Below are positions 8,929 through 17,831 of a DNA stretch of 31,014 bases, piece after piece. The stretch's first letter is position 1. Each line of letters starts with the position of its first letter. Location of the stretch: assembly GCA_016721465.1 (NCBI GenBank), contig JADKIA010000006.1, positions 1 through 31,014 of the forward strand. The letters are read 5' to 3'. Made by a program: the position numbers and the translations under genes. The DNA is from Ideonella sp. Its GTDB lineage: Bacteria; Pseudomonadota; Gammaproteobacteria; Burkholderiales; Burkholderiaceae_C. The notes under the pieces are model-generated. The model saw only the letters and a program-made list of their open reading frames with translations. It searched no databases and had not been told where the DNA came from.

Positions 8929-9942
8929 GTGGTGAGCTGGCAAACCAAGGCGCTGAACCGGGTGCTGCATCTGACGATCAAGAAGCTGGTGTCCACCGGC
9001 GGCAGCGTCGCGGAGACACGTCGCTTCATCGAAGCCAAGGGCAAGCCCCCTGTGCCACCAGGCGTGGAGATTGCGCCCGTGAAGGCACAGGCCTTTCGTG
9101 GTGAGTGGATTCGCACGTCGCAATCCAGTGACGCCCGCACCCTGCTGTACCTGCCGGGCGGCGGATTCATGTTGCCTGCCTCGGCTCAGATACCGCTGCT
9201 GGTGGCCCACATCAACCGCGCGGCCGGCACGCGCGCGATGCTTGTCCACTACCGGCTGGCGCCTGAGCATCCATTCCCGGCAGGTCTGGAGGACTGCCTG
9301 GCGGCCTACCGCCATCTGCTGGATCTGGGCACCGACCCGAAAAGCATTGTCATCGCCGGCGACTCCGCAGGGGGCGGTCTGACACTGTCGACGCTGCTGG
9401 CCTTGCGCGACGACGGTGATCCGCTGCCTGCGGCCGCAGTGCTGATCTCGCCCTTCACCGACTTCAGCATGGGTGGCAATTCGCGCTTCGACAATGCCCG
9501 CTTCGATCCCATGCTCTCGGCCGACGGCGTGAAGGAGATTGGCGCCATCTACCTCGATGACACCGCGCACGACCATCCACTGGTGTCACCGGTGTACGGC
9601 GACTACCGCGACCTGCCGCCGATCCTGGCCCAGGTCGGCAGCACCGAGATCCTGCTCGACGACACGAGGCACGTCGGTGAGCGTGCACGCGCGCATGGTG
9701 TGGACTTCGAGGTCGAGGTGTGGGAGCAGGTGCCCCATGTCTGGCATGTCTGGCCCTTCCTGCCCGAAACCAAGGCAGCGGTGGCACGCATTGGCGAGTT
9801 CATCCGGCAGCAGATCCCAGGCGCCCTGACGGGACGCCAACACCAGCGTCCGCCCGGTGTTTCCAAGAACAAACCCGGCACCAAGCGCCGACCGCGGTCG
9901 CGCGCCAAGGCAGTGCCTGCGTCGACGCCCAGCAGAGCCTGA
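8929..9942 (+). CDS. Alpha/beta hydrolase, hormone-sensitive-lipase (HSL) family esterase
   Basis: This is a 337-residue cytoplasmic serine esterase. The fold is marked by LLYLPGGGFMLPASAQIPLL, LVHYRLAPEHPFPAGLEDCL, the nucleophile elbow IAGDSAGGGL with Ser at residue 146, the acid in GSTEILLDDTRHVG, and the base in VPHVWHVWPFLPE. The usual oxyanion motif HGGG reads PGGG here. The C-terminus carries a basic, Pro/Ser-rich tail (KPGTKRRPRSRAKAV) not needed for the fold. HSL-family enzymes hydrolyse short to medium acyl esters. It follows the hemerythrin gene on the same strand and is convergent with the lipase gene (121 bp apart); no clear terminator is seen between them. The start is GTG 8929, chosen on its GGGAGG site. 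Confidence 0.85.
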   Translation: MVSWQTKALNRVLHLTIKKLVSTGGSVAETRRFIEAKGKPPVPPGVEIAPVKAQAFRGEWIRTSQSSDARTLLYLPGGGFMLPASAQIPLLVAHINRAAGTRAMLVHYRLAPEHPFPAGLEDCLAAYRHLLDLGTDPKSIVIAGDSAGGGLTLSTLLALRDDGDPLPAAAVLISPFTDFSMGGNSRFDNARFDPMLSADGVKEIGAIYLDDTAHDHPLVSPVYGDYRDLPPILAQVGSTEILLDDTRHVGERARAHGVDFEVEVWEQVPHVWHVWPFLPETKAAVARIGEFIRQQIPGALTGRQHQRPPGVSKNKPGTKRRPRSRAKAVPASTPSRA

Positions 9943-10063
9943 TGCCGGCCATCCGGAATCTGACGCCGCTCACACTCAACGCGAACAGCGCCTTTTGTTG
10001 GCATCGCAGAATGAGGCGCGTGCCTGGTTGAGGTTGGTGACGCCCATGACCGGCTCGGCCCCG

Positions 10064-10894
10064 TCAGCCCAGGCGCAGTGCGCGGCCGATGAAGCCCAGC
10101 ACATCGGCCAGCACCTCACTGCGGTTGGTTTCGTTGAACACCTCGTGCCGGGCACCGGCGTAAAGATGCTGCTCGAGCCGCGGCCCGCCGGTTTTGGCCA
10201 GGCCTTGGCGCACCACGTCGGCGCTGACCAAGGCATCGTCACCGCCGTGAATCCACAGCGTGGGCAGGTTGCCCAGGTCTGGCCCGGCGTCGATGGCCGC
10301 CAGGCATCGCACCGTGGCCTGCAGGCTGACACGCGGCAAGCCACCATGCCAAACCAAGGGGTCGTCTGCGTAAGCGCGCCCGACCTCGGGGTCGCGCGAA
10401 AGCACTGCGGGGTCGATCGGCACGTCGGGCATCGGGTCCATCGCCAGCAGCATTTGCGCCAGCGGCCAGGGGCCCAGCAAGGGTGCGGAAAGCACCAGCG
10501 CTGCCAGACCTGCCCCGTGCAACTGCGCACAGCGCGCGGCGATCATCCCGCCCATGGAATGCCCGATCAGCACCAGGGGCAGGCCCGGGTGAATGGCAGC
10601 GGCCTGCTCGATCACGGCCTGCAAGTCGGCCACCACGTCGTCGAAGTCGGCGATGCCCATGCGCTCGCCGCCAGATCGGCCATGTCCCAGGTGGTCGGCA
10701 CCGCTCACGGCCGCGCCGTGCTGGTGCAGCGCTGCAGCCACCGGCTCGTAGCGGCCGATGTGCTCGCCCGCGCCGTGCGCCAGTACAGCAACATAACGTG
10801 CGTGGTAGTGGGGCCATTCACGCACACTGATGCGCGCCTGCTTGCCGGCAAACTCACGCAGGTGCGATGGGGTCGTCGTGGTGGAGGTATTCAC
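10064..10894 (-). CDS. Monoacylglycerol-lipase-like alpha/beta hydrolase
   Basis: This 276-residue serine hydrolase belongs to the Hydrolase_4/MGL group, which releases fatty acid from monoacylglycerols or related esters. Motifs: AVLAHGAGEHIGRYEPVAAA (oxyanion region), SGADHLGHGRSGG, nucleophile elbow LIGHSMGGMIA with Ser113, acid in LWIHGGDDALV, and His in AGARHEVFNE. The start is GTG at 10894, overlapping the TGA of the WS/DGAT gene as GTGA, so the two are translationally coupled. It is the last gene of the lipid run. With the acyltransferases upstream it may recycle or mobilise partial glycerides, which is inference. No terminator is evident in the 121 bp after it. Confidence 0.88.
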   Translation of the reverse strand: MNTSTTTTPSHLREFAGKQARISVREWPHYHARYVAVLAHGAGEHIGRYEPVAAALHQHGAAVSGADHLGHGRSGGERMGIADFDDVVADLQAVIEQAAAIHPGLPLVLIGHSMGGMIAARCAQLHGAGLAALVLSAPLLGPWPLAQMLLAMDPMPDVPIDPAVLSRDPEVGRAYADDPLVWHGGLPRVSLQATVRCLAAIDAGPDLGNLPTLWIHGGDDALVSADVVRQGLAKTGGPRLEQHLYAGARHEVFNETNRSEVLADVLGFIGRALRLG

Positions 10895-12425
10895 GGCAGG
10901 GGGCGCTTTCGGCGGGTGGTGGAATTGGCAACCATTGGGTCCCGCGCGGCCCGCCGACGGCGGGTGGGAGTGGCACTGGCCGGCACGGGACGGGCCAGCG
11001 CCAGCACCTCATCGAAGCTGCCCTCAGGCACTGGGCGAAGAGATCCTGTCGCGTCACCGCAGCCGGGTCGACATTGACGCCGATGCAGCAGATGCCGTTG
11101 TGCGACACCAATGTCACCATCGCTGCGCATCCGGGCAGCGGCCCGAACGGGAACATGTGCGTCACCTGCGCACCGGCAAAGTAGACCGGCTCGGCAATGC
11201 CGGGCACGTTGCTGGTCTGCACATCGTTGCCCTGCGCCATCCTGGAGAACACCTGCGCCAGCGTGGCGGCCGGCAGCAACGCCAGCATGGGCGCCACCGC
11301 GCCGGTGAGGTCGAAGGCTGTGTCTGCGCGTGCCTGCTCCACCTGCTCGTGCAGCAGCTGCATGCGCCGCACCGCGCTGGGCTCGTCCATCGGCCCGGCC
11401 AGGCGTGCCGCGCCGATGCGGTTGCCGCCCATCGGTTCGTCGGCCTTGCGCAGGTTGATCGGCATGCTCATCGCCAGTTCGTCCACCTTGGCGCGGCAGG
11501 CCCGGTGGTAGCGCGCGAAGGCGCCGGTGACGGCGGCCAAGAAGGCATCGTTGATCGAACCACCCGCCGCCTTGGCGGCCGCCTTGAAATCGGCCAGCGG
11601 CACTTCATGCGCGTCGTAGCGGTAGGACAGGCTGCGCCCGGCCAGCAGCGGTGACGGCGGCGCCGGCGCCCTGAGCTGCCGCGCCACCGACTCACCCAGC
11701 GCAGCCGCCTCGGCCAGCACCTGCCTGGGCTGGGCGGCCAGCCGCCGGCTCCAGGCGCTCGCAGCGCTGGACCAGCTGGTCAGCGCCCCCATGCCGGCCT
11801 TGGCCCTGCGTTGCATGCTCTCACCGAGCACCGTGACCGGGGTGCTGGGGTCGGCAGGCGGCGGTGCAGGCTGCGGCTTGTGGGGGTCGCGCTGGCGCGA
11901 GCGGCTGTGCATGCGCGCCAGCAGCTGGATGCCACCGATGCCGTCGGTCACGCTGTGGTGCATCTTCAGAAGGTAGGCCGCCTGGCCGCCTGCCAAGCCC
12001 TCGACCAGCATCGCTTCCCAGGGCGGGCGGGCGCGGTCGAACGGCGCCATCGCCATCGTCTGCGCCAGCTCCAGCACCTGCTGCATCGTACCGGGCGGCG
12101 GCAGGCAGACGCGGCGCAGGTGGTAGGCCAGGTCGAAGTTCGGATCGGTGGCCCAGACCGGGCTGCCCAGCCCCATGGCGGGCTCGATGACACGTTGACG
12201 AAAGCGCGGCACCATGCGTGAGCCCCATTCGTGCGCGGCGTGCATTCGATCCCACTGCGGCACGCAGTCGAGGATCTCCACCGTCATCAGCGTGGAGCGA
12301 AAACGAGGGTCGGCCTCGATGCGCCACAGCAGCGTTTCCAAGGCGTTCATCGCGCGCTCGGCGCCCCATGCATCGGGCGCGGCGGCCCCGTCAGGGACCG
12401 GCGCGGGTCTTCCATGCTGCGTCAT
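10891..12425 (-). CDS. Wax ester synthase/diacylglycerol acyltransferase (WS/DGAT), one frameshift near the C-terminus
   Basis: This is an acyl-CoA-dependent O-acyltransferase of about 511 residues making triacylglycerol and/or wax esters at the membrane. The catalytic HHxxxDG motif is MHHSVTDGIGG at residues 155-165. Other family blocks are PFDRARPPWEAMLVEGL, GGSINDAFLAAVTGAFARYH, MSMPINLRKADEPMGGNRIG and the C-terminal TSNVPGIAEPVYFAGAQVTH. Near 11020-11030 one extra G in a GGG run shifts the frame; dropping it gives EGSFDEVLALARPVPASATP and a stop at 10891 that overlaps the lipase start (GTGA), strong evidence that the corrected end is the true one. Uncorrected, the frame runs on to 10854. 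The ATG at 12425 overlaps the stop of the upstream gene (ATGA). Confidence 0.9.
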
Positions 12426-13915
12426 CGGAGCGATCCTTCGGCGTCGACGGCTGGCAGCCGGTGACCCGGTGGCGGCGGCGCCGGCGCCGACCAGGCCTCG
12501 AGCGTGTCGACGAACATCTGCCTCACCCGTGCCACATGGGTGTCGATGTCGGCCGCACGCCAGCCGGCGGTGGGTACGGGGGGCAGCACCTGCACATCCA
12601 CGCTGCCGGCACGCAGCGCGAGCTCGCCGCGCCGCAGCAGGTCGCCGGCGTTGCGCAGCACCACGGGCACGATGGGCACGCCCGCCTGCCGGGCCAGGTG
12701 AAAGGCGCCCTTGCGAAAGGCCCCCAGTCGCGGCGTCGCCGAGCGCGTGCCTTCCGGGGCCATGGCCATGGACAGGCCTTGCGCGAGCTTGTGCAGCGCC
12801 GGTTCGAGCGCACGCCGGTTCTGCTGGCCGGCACCGGGCTCGACAAAGGCCACGCCGGCAAACTGCAGGAAGGGGCCGAAGCCGGGCACGTTCTTGGTGT
12901 GCATCTTGGCCACACCGCTGAAGTCTTGCCGCAGCAGCTTGGCCATGATCAGCAGGTCGAGCTGGCTCTGGTGGTTGAAGACGAACACCGCCGGTCGCGC
13001 CGCCCACAGGTGCTGCTCGCCCTGCACGTTCAGCCGGATGCCGGCCAATGCCAGCCCGACCTCGCTGGTGAGCGTGGCGGCCAGGTTCACCGCATCGCGC
13101 CGCCCGCCGCCCAGCCAGCCCGCGCCGATGCCCAGCGCCGCCGCCCAGGCCATGCCGGTGTAGGCCGCCACGCTGCGCGCTGCGGTGCGCAGCTCGGGCG
13201 TGCCCGCGCGCGCGGCGAATTGCAGCACCGGCCACGCCTGGGCCTGAGCGGCGGCGGCCAGCGCCGGCTGCGGGTTGATGGCGCAGGGCAGGCCCGCGGT
13301 CTGCAAGAACGCCAGGTCCTCGTCGCCATTGGCGTAGGCGTGGCTGCGCGTCAGGTCAATGCGGCGGCGCGCGGCCAACGCGCGCACTGCAGCGGCTTTG
13401 CCCTCGCCCCAGGCCACCTCGCCCGCAATGCGGCCGGTGAGCACGCCCCGGCGCACTTCCACGGCCGTGCACAGCACGTGCGGGATGCCCAGTTCGCGGG
13501 CCATGGGTTCGATCTGAAAGCGCGTCGCCGACGACGCCACCACCAGCGTGTGGCCCATGCGCTGGTGGGCCTGCACCAGGCGCCAGGCCTCGGGGAACAG
13601 GCGGTTGGCAATGGCCTTGGAAAACAGCTGCTCGCCCAGGGCCTGCATCTGCTCAACGGTCTGGCCCTTGTAGGCCTTGAAGCCCTGCTTGACGAAGGCG
13701 GTGAAGCGCTCGCGGGTGGCCACCCCCTGCAAGCCCTGCAGCAACAGCAGCGCCGCTTCGCCCCAGCCCACTTCACGCTGGCGCAAACGGTGCTTGTAGA
13801 ACTCGCCGACCGAATAGCCGTCGATCAAGGTGCCGTCGAAATCGAAGAAGGCGCCGATGTGGGCGCCCCGTGGCCCCGCGTTGATGCGGTCGATGGCGGC
13901 GTCAAGCGTGGGCAT
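12422..13915 (-). CDS. HAD-IB hydrolase / 1-acyl-sn-glycerol-3-phosphate acyltransferase fusion
   Basis: This 497-residue bifunctional protein has an N-terminal HAD phosphatase domain: motif I FFDFDGTLIDGYS with D25 and D27, motif II TLVVASSATRFQ, and the acidic motif AYANGDEDLAFL. A middle hydrophobic segment (AWAAALGIGAGWLGGG) leads to a PlsC-type acyltransferase domain with VFVFNHQSQLDLLIMAKLL (HxxxxD) and MAPEGTRSATPRLGAFRKGAF (EGTR). PlsC acylates lysophosphatidate to phosphatidate. The HAD-IB domain may remove the phosphate to give diacylglycerol, an inference from the fusion and the next gene (WS/DGAT). Its ATG at 13915 overlaps the end of the GPAT gene by 14 bp, and its stop overlaps the WS/DGAT start as ATGA. 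Confidence 0.9.
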   Translation of the reverse strand: MPTLDAAIDRINAGPRGAHIGAFFDFDGTLIDGYSVGEFYKHRLRQREVGWGEAALLLLQGLQGVATRERFTAFVKQGFKAYKGQTVEQMQALGEQLFSKAIANRLFPEAWRLVQAHQRMGHTLVVASSATRFQIEPMARELGIPHVLCTAVEVRRGVLTGRIAGEVAWGEGKAAAVRALAARRRIDLTRSHAYANGDEDLAFLQTAGLPCAINPQPALAAAAQAQAWPVLQFAARAGTPELRTAARSVAAYTGMAWAAALGIGAGWLGGGRRDAVNLAATLTSEVGLALAGIRLNVQGEQHLWAARPAVFVFNHQSQLDLLIMAKLLRQDFSGVAKMHTKNVPGFGPFLQFAGVAFVEPGAGQQNRRALEPALHKLAQGLSMAMAPEGTRSATPRLGAFRKGAFHLARQAGVPIVPVVLRNAGDLLRRGELALRAGSVDVQVLPPVPTAGWRAADIDTHVARVRQMFVDTLEAWSAPAPPPPGHRLPAVDAEGSLR

Positions 13916-15761
13916 GTGCGGCCCCGCTGCGATGGTTCTCGATGGCATCGATGGCCGCGATGCGCGCCAGCACATCCTCCAGTTGCGCCCGCCAGGCCTG
14001 GCGTCGCGCCAGCAGGGTTGCGGGCGTGCTGGCAGTGCTGGCAGTGCTGGCAGTGGCGGGTGAAGCCTGCGGCGTGGCCTCCGGCCCCAACAGGCCCAGG
14101 TTGCCAGCCAGCGCCAGGCCGTTGCCAAAGCCTTCGCGCGAGACCGCCTCGGGGTCAACCAGGCGGCCCTGCAGCCGGTATTGCTGGCCCACACCCACGC
14201 AGCGGGCCAGCAAGGCCGCGGGCTCGACGGCACGCAGGGGGTCTTCGGCCACCAGCAGATCAGCCACCACCAGGTAAGACTCGATGAAGGAGCGCAGCAC
14301 GCGGTGGGCCAGCAGGAAGCCGCAACGCGCGAACAGGGCGTGTGCGTCCTCGGGCGTGGCGGCGTGGGCCTGCCAGTCGGGGTCGATCAGCGACAGCTCG
14401 GCGACCAGCTGCGTTGCAAACACCTGCTTGCGGGCAAAGAAGAACTCGAACTTGAGCAGGTCGCGCAGGCGCAGCGCCTCTTGCCAGGCGGTATCGACCG
14501 GGTCGGTGCCAGGGTGCTGGGCCACCTGCAGAAAGGCCAGCTCCACGATGGCGCGGCCCACGAACCAATGCACCGCACTGTTGCGGTAGAACGCGGCCAC
14601 GTTGTGCTGCCCGGCCTGGATGCTGTACACCGGCTCGGTGCCCGCGGCATGGCAGCTGACCACGCCGGCGCGCTGCAGCGCCAGCAGCACCGCCTGGGCG
14701 CCGTCCCCGGTGCGCAAGGCCTCGGCGCCGATCAGGGGCAGGCCGCGCTGTTGGCAATAGTCCAGCAGGGGCGTCAGCAAGGCCAGCACCTGCGGCAGGG
14801 TCAGCGCGCGGCCGCCCACACCCAGCAAGGCCAGCGTGACCAGCGCGTTGGCCAGCACCGGCGTGGCGTTGTTGATGCGGTCACACAACTCGAAGGCAGT
14901 GCGCTCGACCACCAGGCGCGGGTTGGCCGCTCCAGCGTCGCCCCAGGCCAGCGCCTGCGACAACAGCAGCGGCTCGCCAAAGCGCAGGTGCACCGAGCCC
15001 ACGTGGCGGCGCTGCTGGCGCAGGTAGCGCCAGAACCAGCGCGGGCCTTCGGCCAGCTTGGAGGCGCCTTGTTCTTCGGCCGCCATGCTGCGCACCTCGG
15101 CCAGTTGGTCGTAGGTCATCGACACCGGCACCAGCAGCACATCCTCGGCCCGTCGGGCCCGGATGGCGTCAACCAGGTAGCCCAGCAGGCCATAGCGCGG
15201 CGGCCGCAGCTTGCCGGTGCGCGAGCGGCCACCTTCGATGTACCACTCGAGGTTGGTGCGCGCGGCCGCCAGGTGGCCGAAGTACTCGCGCAGGGCCAGC
15301 TTGTACAGCGCATCGTCGCGAAAGCTGCGGCGGATGGTGATGCCGCCCACCCGCCGCAACAGCGCGCCCAGCGGCCAGAAGCCCATGTTGGCGCCTGGCA
15401 GCGTGAAGTTGGGCGCAAAGCCGTGCGCGCGCAGGGCCGCGCCCAGCACCAGCGGGTCGGCATAGGAGCGGTGCGAAGGCAGGAACACCAGTGCGTGCTG
15501 GCGGTTGAGCTGCGCCAGCTTGTCGAATGCCGCCGCGTCGGCCTGCACCTTCCAGGCGTGGGCGTGCAGGGGGCGCATGAGCCGCTCGTACAGGCGCACC
15601 GCCCAAGGCCGCTGCACGGCCACCATTTCTCGCAGGCAGGCCCGCACCCCTTGCGCAGCCTTGGCGGGCTCCATCTGCAACTGCGCCGCGACGCGCTGCA
15701 CCTCGGTCTGGAACGAGGCGTTGCCCAGGATGGTCTCGATGACGTCGGCCTGGCTGGTCAT
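13902..15761 (-). CDS. Glycerol-3-phosphate acyltransferase (PlsB-like)
   Basis: This enzyme of about 619 residues catalyses the first acylation of glycerol-3-phosphate, giving lysophosphatidate. All four acyltransferase motifs are visible: LPSHRSYADPLVL (HxxxxD), GGITIRRSFRDD, EWYIEGGRSRTGKLRPPRYG, and LLVPVSMTYDQLAE. It is shorter than E. coli PlsB (about 800 residues) and closer to the actinobacterial/betaproteobacterial type. The C-terminal region contains TASTASTAS, from a 9-bp tandem repeat, before a helical tail. The chosen start is ATG 15761 (MTSQADVIETILG); the frame is open upstream but codes for a low-complexity basic stretch. No strong ribosome site is seen. It overlaps the HAD-PlsC gene by 14 bp, in a shared operon. 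Confidence 0.88.
   Translation of the reverse strand: MTSQADVIETILGNASFQTEVQRVAAQLQMEPAKAAQGVRACLREMVAVQRPWAVRLYERLMRPLHAHAWKVQADAAAFDKLAQLNRQHALVFLPSHRSYADPLVLGAALRAHGFAPNFTLPGANMGFWPLGALLRRVGGITIRRSFRDDALYKLALREYFGHLAAARTNLEWYIEGGRSRTGKLRPPRYGLLGYLVDAIRARRAEDVLLVPVSMTYDQLAEVRSMAAEEQGASKLAEGPRWFWRYLRQQRRHVGSVHLRFGEPLLLSQALAWGDAGAANPRLVVERTAFELCDRINNATPVLANALVTLALLGVGGRALTLPQVLALLTPLLDYCQQRGLPLIGAEALRTGDGAQAVLLALQRAGVVSCHAAGTEPVYSIQAGQHNVAAFYRNSAVHWFVGRAIVELAFLQVAQHPGTDPVDTAWQEALRLRDLLKFEFFFARKQVFATQLVAELSLIDPDWQAHAATPEDAHALFARCGFLLAHRVLRSFIESYLVVADLLVAEDPLRAVEPAALLARCVGVGQQYRLQGRLVDPEAVSREGFGNGLALAGNLGLLGPEATPQASPATASTASTASTPATLLARRQAWRAQLEDVLARIAAIDAIENHRSGAAHAHA
14026..14052 (+). repeat. 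Three tandem copies of a 9-bp unit inside the GPAT gene
   Basis: The unit GTGCTGGCA occurs three times in exact tandem at 14026-14052, followed by a partial GTG. On the coding (minus) strand it encodes repeated Thr-Ala-Ser in a flexible C-terminal linker. It keeps frame and could vary in copy number between strains. Confidence 0.8.
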
Positions 15762-15849
15762 GGCAGTGACTTGGCGCAATGGGGCCGCTTGGCCGCGTGC
15801 GGCGCCGCGCTGACGGCGCTTGGGCGCTTGGGGCACCGGCGCCGTGGCA

Positions 15850-16815
15850 TCACGGCTGCTCGCTGGTGCGCGGCCACGGCAGAAACTGCGGCACCCGCGC
15901 GCAATACGCCGCATAGGCCGGCTTGGTCTTGCGCAGGTGTTGCTCGGTCATGCGCGTGGCCGAGCCGCGGTACATGAACCAGCTGACCCAGGCGGCCACC
16001 GGCAGACCCAGCCAGCCCAGCGGGTGGGCCAGCGACAGCAGCGCATAGCCGCACCACATGGCAGCATGTCCGAAGTAGTTGGGGTGGCGCGTCAGCGACC
16101 ACAGCCCGGTGTCGAGCACCTGGCCCGCATCGCGGCGCTGCGCCTTGAAGCGCGCGAGTTGCCAGTCACCGCCGGCCTCGAAAACGAAGCCGAGCAGCCA
16201 CAGCGCCGCACCGGCCGCGCTGGTGGCGCCGATCGGGCCGCTGGCGTGCAGCGCCAGCACCAGTGGCAGCGACCAGCCCCACAAGAGCACACCCTGCAGG
16301 GCAAATACCTGGAAGTAGCTCCACCACCACCAGGTCGAACCATGGCGCGCTCGCCAGCGGCCGTAGCGCGGGTCTTCGCCATGCGGCAGGTTGCGCCACA
16401 GGATGTAGGCGCAGTTGCGGCCGAAGCCCAGCGTTACCAGCCCCAACAACAGCAGCGCCTGCGGTGATGCGGCCTGGCCGCCGCGCCACTGCAGCCACCA
16501 GGGCAAGGCCAGCAGCACCGCGCCATAGGCCACGTCCATGATGCTGCTGTCGCGTTTGACCAGACTGAGCAGCCAGACCAGCGAGACCGCCCCCCAGATG
16601 AACAAGGCCGCATCAAACCATGCCGCCAGACCGGCACTGCGGGCCAGCTCGGGCCACAGTGCGGGCAGCGCGGCCAGCGGCAGCGGCAGCAGCGGGAACA
16701 GCCAGGCGCTGGGCGGGGCCTTCAACGCCGTCAGCCGCCCCAGCCAGGGCAGCAACAGCAGCGCCCAAATGAACAGGGCGGCGAGCGCAGGGCTGATGCC
16801 GGCGGCCATGCTCAT
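15850..16815 (-). CDS. DUF1295 (steroid 5-alpha-reductase-like) integral membrane protein
   Basis: This 321-residue polytopic membrane protein has about seven hydrophobic segments (for example AALFIWALLLLPWLG, AWLFPLLPLPLAALPALW, ALLLLGLVTLGFG). The C-terminal signature of the DUF1295/isoprenylcysteine methyltransferase-like fold is clear: DTGLWSLTRHPNYFGHAAMW, then WLGLPVAAWVSWFMYRGSAT, and a final KTKPAYAAYCARVPQFLPWP. Relatives reduce C=C bonds of steroids or enoyl lipids with NADPH, or methylate lipids; many are uncharacterised. It lies 46 bp downstream of the flavoprotein gene and 88 bp upstream of GPAT on the same strand, which suggests a lipid or isoprenoid substrate. A specific reaction cannot be assigned. 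Confidence 0.85.
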   Translation of the reverse strand: MSMAAGISPALAALFIWALLLLPWLGRLTALKAPPSAWLFPLLPLPLAALPALWPELARSAGLAAWFDAALFIWGAVSLVWLLSLVKRDSSIMDVAYGAVLLALPWWLQWRGGQAASPQALLLLGLVTLGFGRNCAYILWRNLPHGEDPRYGRWRARHGSTWWWWSYFQVFALQGVLLWGWSLPLVLALHASGPIGATSAAGAALWLLGFVFEAGGDWQLARFKAQRRDAGQVLDTGLWSLTRHPNYFGHAAMWCGYALLSLAHPLGWLGLPVAAWVSWFMYRGSATRMTEQHLRKTKPAYAAYCARVPQFLPWPRTSEQP

Positions 16816-16861
16816 CCAACCGCGCCGGGCGCCGGCAGCGTGGTCTTGTGTTCAGCCGAGG

Positions 16862-17818
16862 TCATTGCAGCGCCCTCACGCGTTGCAGTGCGGCGCGGTA
16901 TTCGGCGTCCAATCGGTCCACCACCTGCTGTACCGGCTCGATGGCGCGGATGCAGCCCAGACCTTGCCCCGCGGCCCAGGTGTCTTTCCAACGCTTGGCA
17001 CCTTGGTCGTTGGCATCGTAGACGCGCGACTGGGGGCCAGCACCGAGTTGGGCTGGGTCCAGGCCCGCGCGCACCAGGCTGGGCTTGAGCCAGGACGCGG
17101 CGGTGCCGCTGATGGCCGGGCTGACGGTCAGGTCATCGACATCGCAGTCGACCACCATCTGCTTGTACTCGGGGTCGGCCAGGCTCTCGGTGGTGGGGAT
17201 GAAGCGGGTGCCCATGTACACCAGGTCGGCACCGGCGGCCACCGCGCCGGCCACACCGTAGCCATCGCCGATGCCACCGCCGATGATCAACAGGCCATCG
17301 AAGAATTCACGCAGGGCACTGACGAAGGCAAAGGGCGACATGAAACCGGTGTGACCACCGGCGCCGGCACTGATGCAGGCCAAACCGTCGGCCCCTGCGG
17401 CCACCGCCTTGCGGGCCAGGGGCAGGTTCACCACATCGGCCACCACCAGGCCACCGTAGCCGTGCACGACCTCGATCGCCGGCTTCGGGCTGCCCAGGGC
17501 CGTGATCACCACCGGCGGCTGAAAGCGCGCCACCAGCGCCAGGTCATCGGCCAGGCGGGTGTTGGTGGAATGGGTGATCAGGTTGGCGCACCAGGGGCCG
17601 GTTTGCAGGCCTTGGCGCTGGGCATCGGCGCAGCCGCTGCTGATTTGCTGCATCCAGCGCTCGAGCTCGCCCACCGATCGGCAGTTGTTGGTGGGAAACG
17701 AGCCCATGATGCCGGCCCGGCAGGCCGCCAGCACCAGCTCAGGGCCACTGACCAGGAACATGGGCGCTGCGCACACGGGCAAGCGCAAGCCGCGCGCAAG
17801 CCGGTGCACCCCGCGCAT
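16862..17818 (-). CDS. Nitronate monooxygenase / 2-nitropropane dioxygenase-family FMN protein
   Basis: This 318-residue TIM-barrel flavoprotein belongs to the NMO family. Motifs: RLPVCAAPMFLVSGPELVLA at the N-terminus, GADGLACISAGAGGHTGF (active-site loop with the conserved His of GGHTG), and the FMN phosphate site LLIIGGGIGDGYGVAGAVAAGADLVYMGTRF at about residues 180-215. True NMOs oxidise alkyl nitronates, but many members sit in acyl-CoA or aromatic catabolic clusters with unknown roles, perhaps as FMN-dependent enoyl reductases. Here it follows the acyl-CoA synthetase by 13 bp. The start ATG 17818 (MRGVHRLARGLRLPV) is preferred over an upstream in-frame codon at 17866, which would overlap the previous gene. 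Confidence 0.87.
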   Translation of the reverse strand: MRGVHRLARGLRLPVCAAPMFLVSGPELVLAACRAGIMGSFPTNNCRSVGELERWMQQISSGCADAQRQGLQTGPWCANLITHSTNTRLADDLALVARFQPPVVITALGSPKPAIEVVHGYGGLVVADVVNLPLARKAVAAGADGLACISAGAGGHTGFMSPFAFVSALREFFDGLLIIGGGIGDGYGVAGAVAAGADLVYMGTRFIPTTESLADPEYKQMVVDCDVDDLTVSPAISGTAASWLKPSLVRAGLDPAQLGAGPQSRVYDANDQGAKRWKDTWAAGQGLGCIRAIEPVQQVVDRLDAEYRAALQRVRALQ

Positions 17819-17831
17819 CGCCGGGGCTTGG

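Noticed and set aside
12218..15977. Long plus-strand open frames opposite the GPAT and HAD-PlsC genes
   Set aside because: Low-complexity antisense translation with no motif, while the minus strand has complete acyltransferase and HAD signatures.
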